Of a stretch of DNA of 10,112 nucleotides, positions 9,211 to 10,112 are shown piece by piece. Source of the stretch: Exophiala sp. HKRS030 (taxonomy: Eukaryota; Ascomycota; Eurotiomycetes; Chaetothyriales; Herpotrichiellaceae); NCBI GenBank assembly GCA_023897205.1, contig JAHWDD010000048.1, positions 1,754 through 11,865 of the forward strand, written 5' to 3'. The position numbers and the translations under genes are program-made. The notes under the pieces were generated by a model, which was not told where the DNA came from, searched no databases, and worked only from the letters and a program-made list of their open reading frames with translations. How positions within the stretch are numbered: the stretch's first letter is position 1; each line of letters starts with the position of its first letter.

Positions 9211-9267
9211 TTATCAGAACGATTCCTCCATGTGAAGGTCGAGCAGATATCCTTCTGTGATACTATC
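9211..9267 (+). promoter_or_regulatory. GATA-motif cluster upstream of the multicopper oxidase
   Basis: Four GATA-containing sites fall within 57 bases, 35-90 bases before the ATG: TTATCAGA (9211-9218; TCTGATAA on the other strand), AGATATC (9245-9251, GATA on both strands), TGATAC (9258-9263) and CTATCT (9263-9268, AGATAG on the other strand). The first resembles the core of the fungal iron-repressor (SreA-type) site, WGATAA. Fungal GATA factors control iron uptake and nitrogen use. The sites are seen; their use by an iron regulator is inference. Confidence 0.35.
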
Positions 9268-9301
9268 TCCTTTATAGTACTGTAACGCCAAAGAACTGAC
9301 G

Positions 9302-10112
9302 ATGGCATTCTGGGGAGTCATCACTCCGCTCTTCCTCTTGACAATATTTGCATCCTATTCGCTCGCTGCACCTTACCTTAACGGAACCACAAGAACATAT
9401 TATGTGGCAGCCGTGGAGCAAGACTGGGATTATATGCCCACGTCAGTCATGTTCCTAAGAGCATGAGCGAGATACATCAGCTGACATGGGATAGTGGTAT
9501 GGACATGGTGAACGCGGTGCCCATCGAAGACTCTCCGCAAGCCGCTGCAGTCGCGGGACAGAACGGGCAGAGAATCGGACATGTGTACAAAAAGGTCCTC
9601 TTTCGCGAATACACTGACGGCGGCTTTACCGCCCAGACGCCCCGTCCAAGCGTTTGTTGATCTCAGATGCTGGATATGAAGGAGTTGCTAATCTGACTTT
9701 GCAGTGGCTGGGCATGCTTGGTCCGATTATTCGTGCGGAGGTCGGTGACACCGTTAAGGTTGTCTTCCGAAACATGGCATCCCACAACCACACGATGCAC
9801 CCACATGGCTTCCGTTATGCAAAGAGCAGCGAGGGATTGTCTGATGCCATGCAAATGTTTGATGGTAATGCCGTGCCACCAGGCGGGACTTGGACGTATA
9901 TCTGGGAGGCCCCAGGTAGGGCAGTCTCCTTTGCTTTATGGTGCGTGCTAATGTGAGTGCGCAGAACGTTCTGGCCCAGGCCCGTTGGATCCTCCGGGGC
10001 TTGCTTGGACCTATCATTCAGACGCTGCAGGTACTCAAGACGTATTCAGTGGTCTTGTGGGTGCTTCGATCATCTATCGTCCCGGGGAACTGGCAAAACA
10101 TACTTTAGATGT
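9302..10112 (+). CDS. Secreted multicopper oxidase, ceruloplasmin/hephaestin-like, 5' part
   Basis: The window holds the first 218 codons of a longer gene. Exons are 9302-9441, 9495-9651, 9705-9915 and 9965 onward. Introns are 53 bases (GTCAGT, branch GCTGAC, acceptor TAG), 53 bases (GTTTGT, branch GCTAAT, acceptor GCAG) and 49 bases (GTAGGG, branch GCTAAT, acceptor GCAG). Residues 1-22 form a signal peptide ending YSLA, so the protein enters the secretory path. TYYVAAVEQDWDYMPT, HVYKKVLFREYTDG, LGMLGPIIRAEVGDTVKVVFRN, WTYIWEAPERSGPGP and YSGL-like FSGLVGA are family blocks of the first cupredoxin domain. HPHG (131-134) gives the first pair of copper-ligand histidines. The second pair, usually YHSH, reads YHSD (186-189). 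Such enzymes oxidise Fe(II), phenols or similar substrates with four coppers and reduce oxygen to water. The remaining cupredoxin domains lie beyond the window, so substrate and activity cannot be judged. Confidence 0.87.

Noticed and set aside
9271..9279. TATA-like TTTATAGTA before the oxidase
   Set aside because: It lies only 23-31 bases before the ATG, leaving almost no room for a leader, so it is unlikely to act as the TATA box for this start.

Overview
The window looks like the nuclear genome of a filamentous ascomycete (Pezizomycotina). The evidence is short introns of 48-53 bases with GTNNGN donors, GCTAAC/GCTGAC/GCTAAT branch sites and CAG/TAG acceptors, together with several fungal-type protein families. 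The genus cannot be fixed from this sequence. Gene density is low: four genes look intact and cover a little over a third of the window. The rest is decayed coding sequence, an old repeat pair and stretches with nothing recognisable.

Layout, left to right. Bases 1-869 hold nothing recognisable. Bases 870-1170 (+) hold a badly frameshifted remnant of a fungal NACHT-type NLR, covering the linker and P-loop region. Bases 1422-2690 (-) hold an intact six-helix membrane protein of a fungal family without known function; its last 54 codons lie in a second exon behind a 48-base intron. Bases 2820-3060 and 3198-3402 are two diverged direct-repeat copies whose differences are mostly transitions, as expected after repeat-induced point mutation (RIP). 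Bases 4484-4853 (+) hold the C-terminal half of a SAM-dependent O-methyltransferase with two one-base frameshifts. Bases 5344-5503 (+) encode a very small CxC-rich metallothionein with an intron near its end. Bases 7099-8022 (+) encode a single-pass membrane protein with a PPxY motif in the cytoplasmic tail. From 9302 to the window edge (+) runs the 5' part of a secreted multicopper oxidase (ceruloplasmin/hephaestin-like) with three introns.

The metallothionein and the multicopper oxidase both handle copper and lie about 3.8 kb apart on the same strand. A cluster of GATA motifs lies just upstream of the oxidase, which would fit control by an iron- or nitrogen-responsive GATA factor, but this is inference. 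No convincing new multi-gene system was seen. The most informative signals are the decayed NLR and methyltransferase, the two gene models recovered by reading through introns, the very small metallothionein, and an aspartate where the oxidase family normally has a second copper-ligand histidine.
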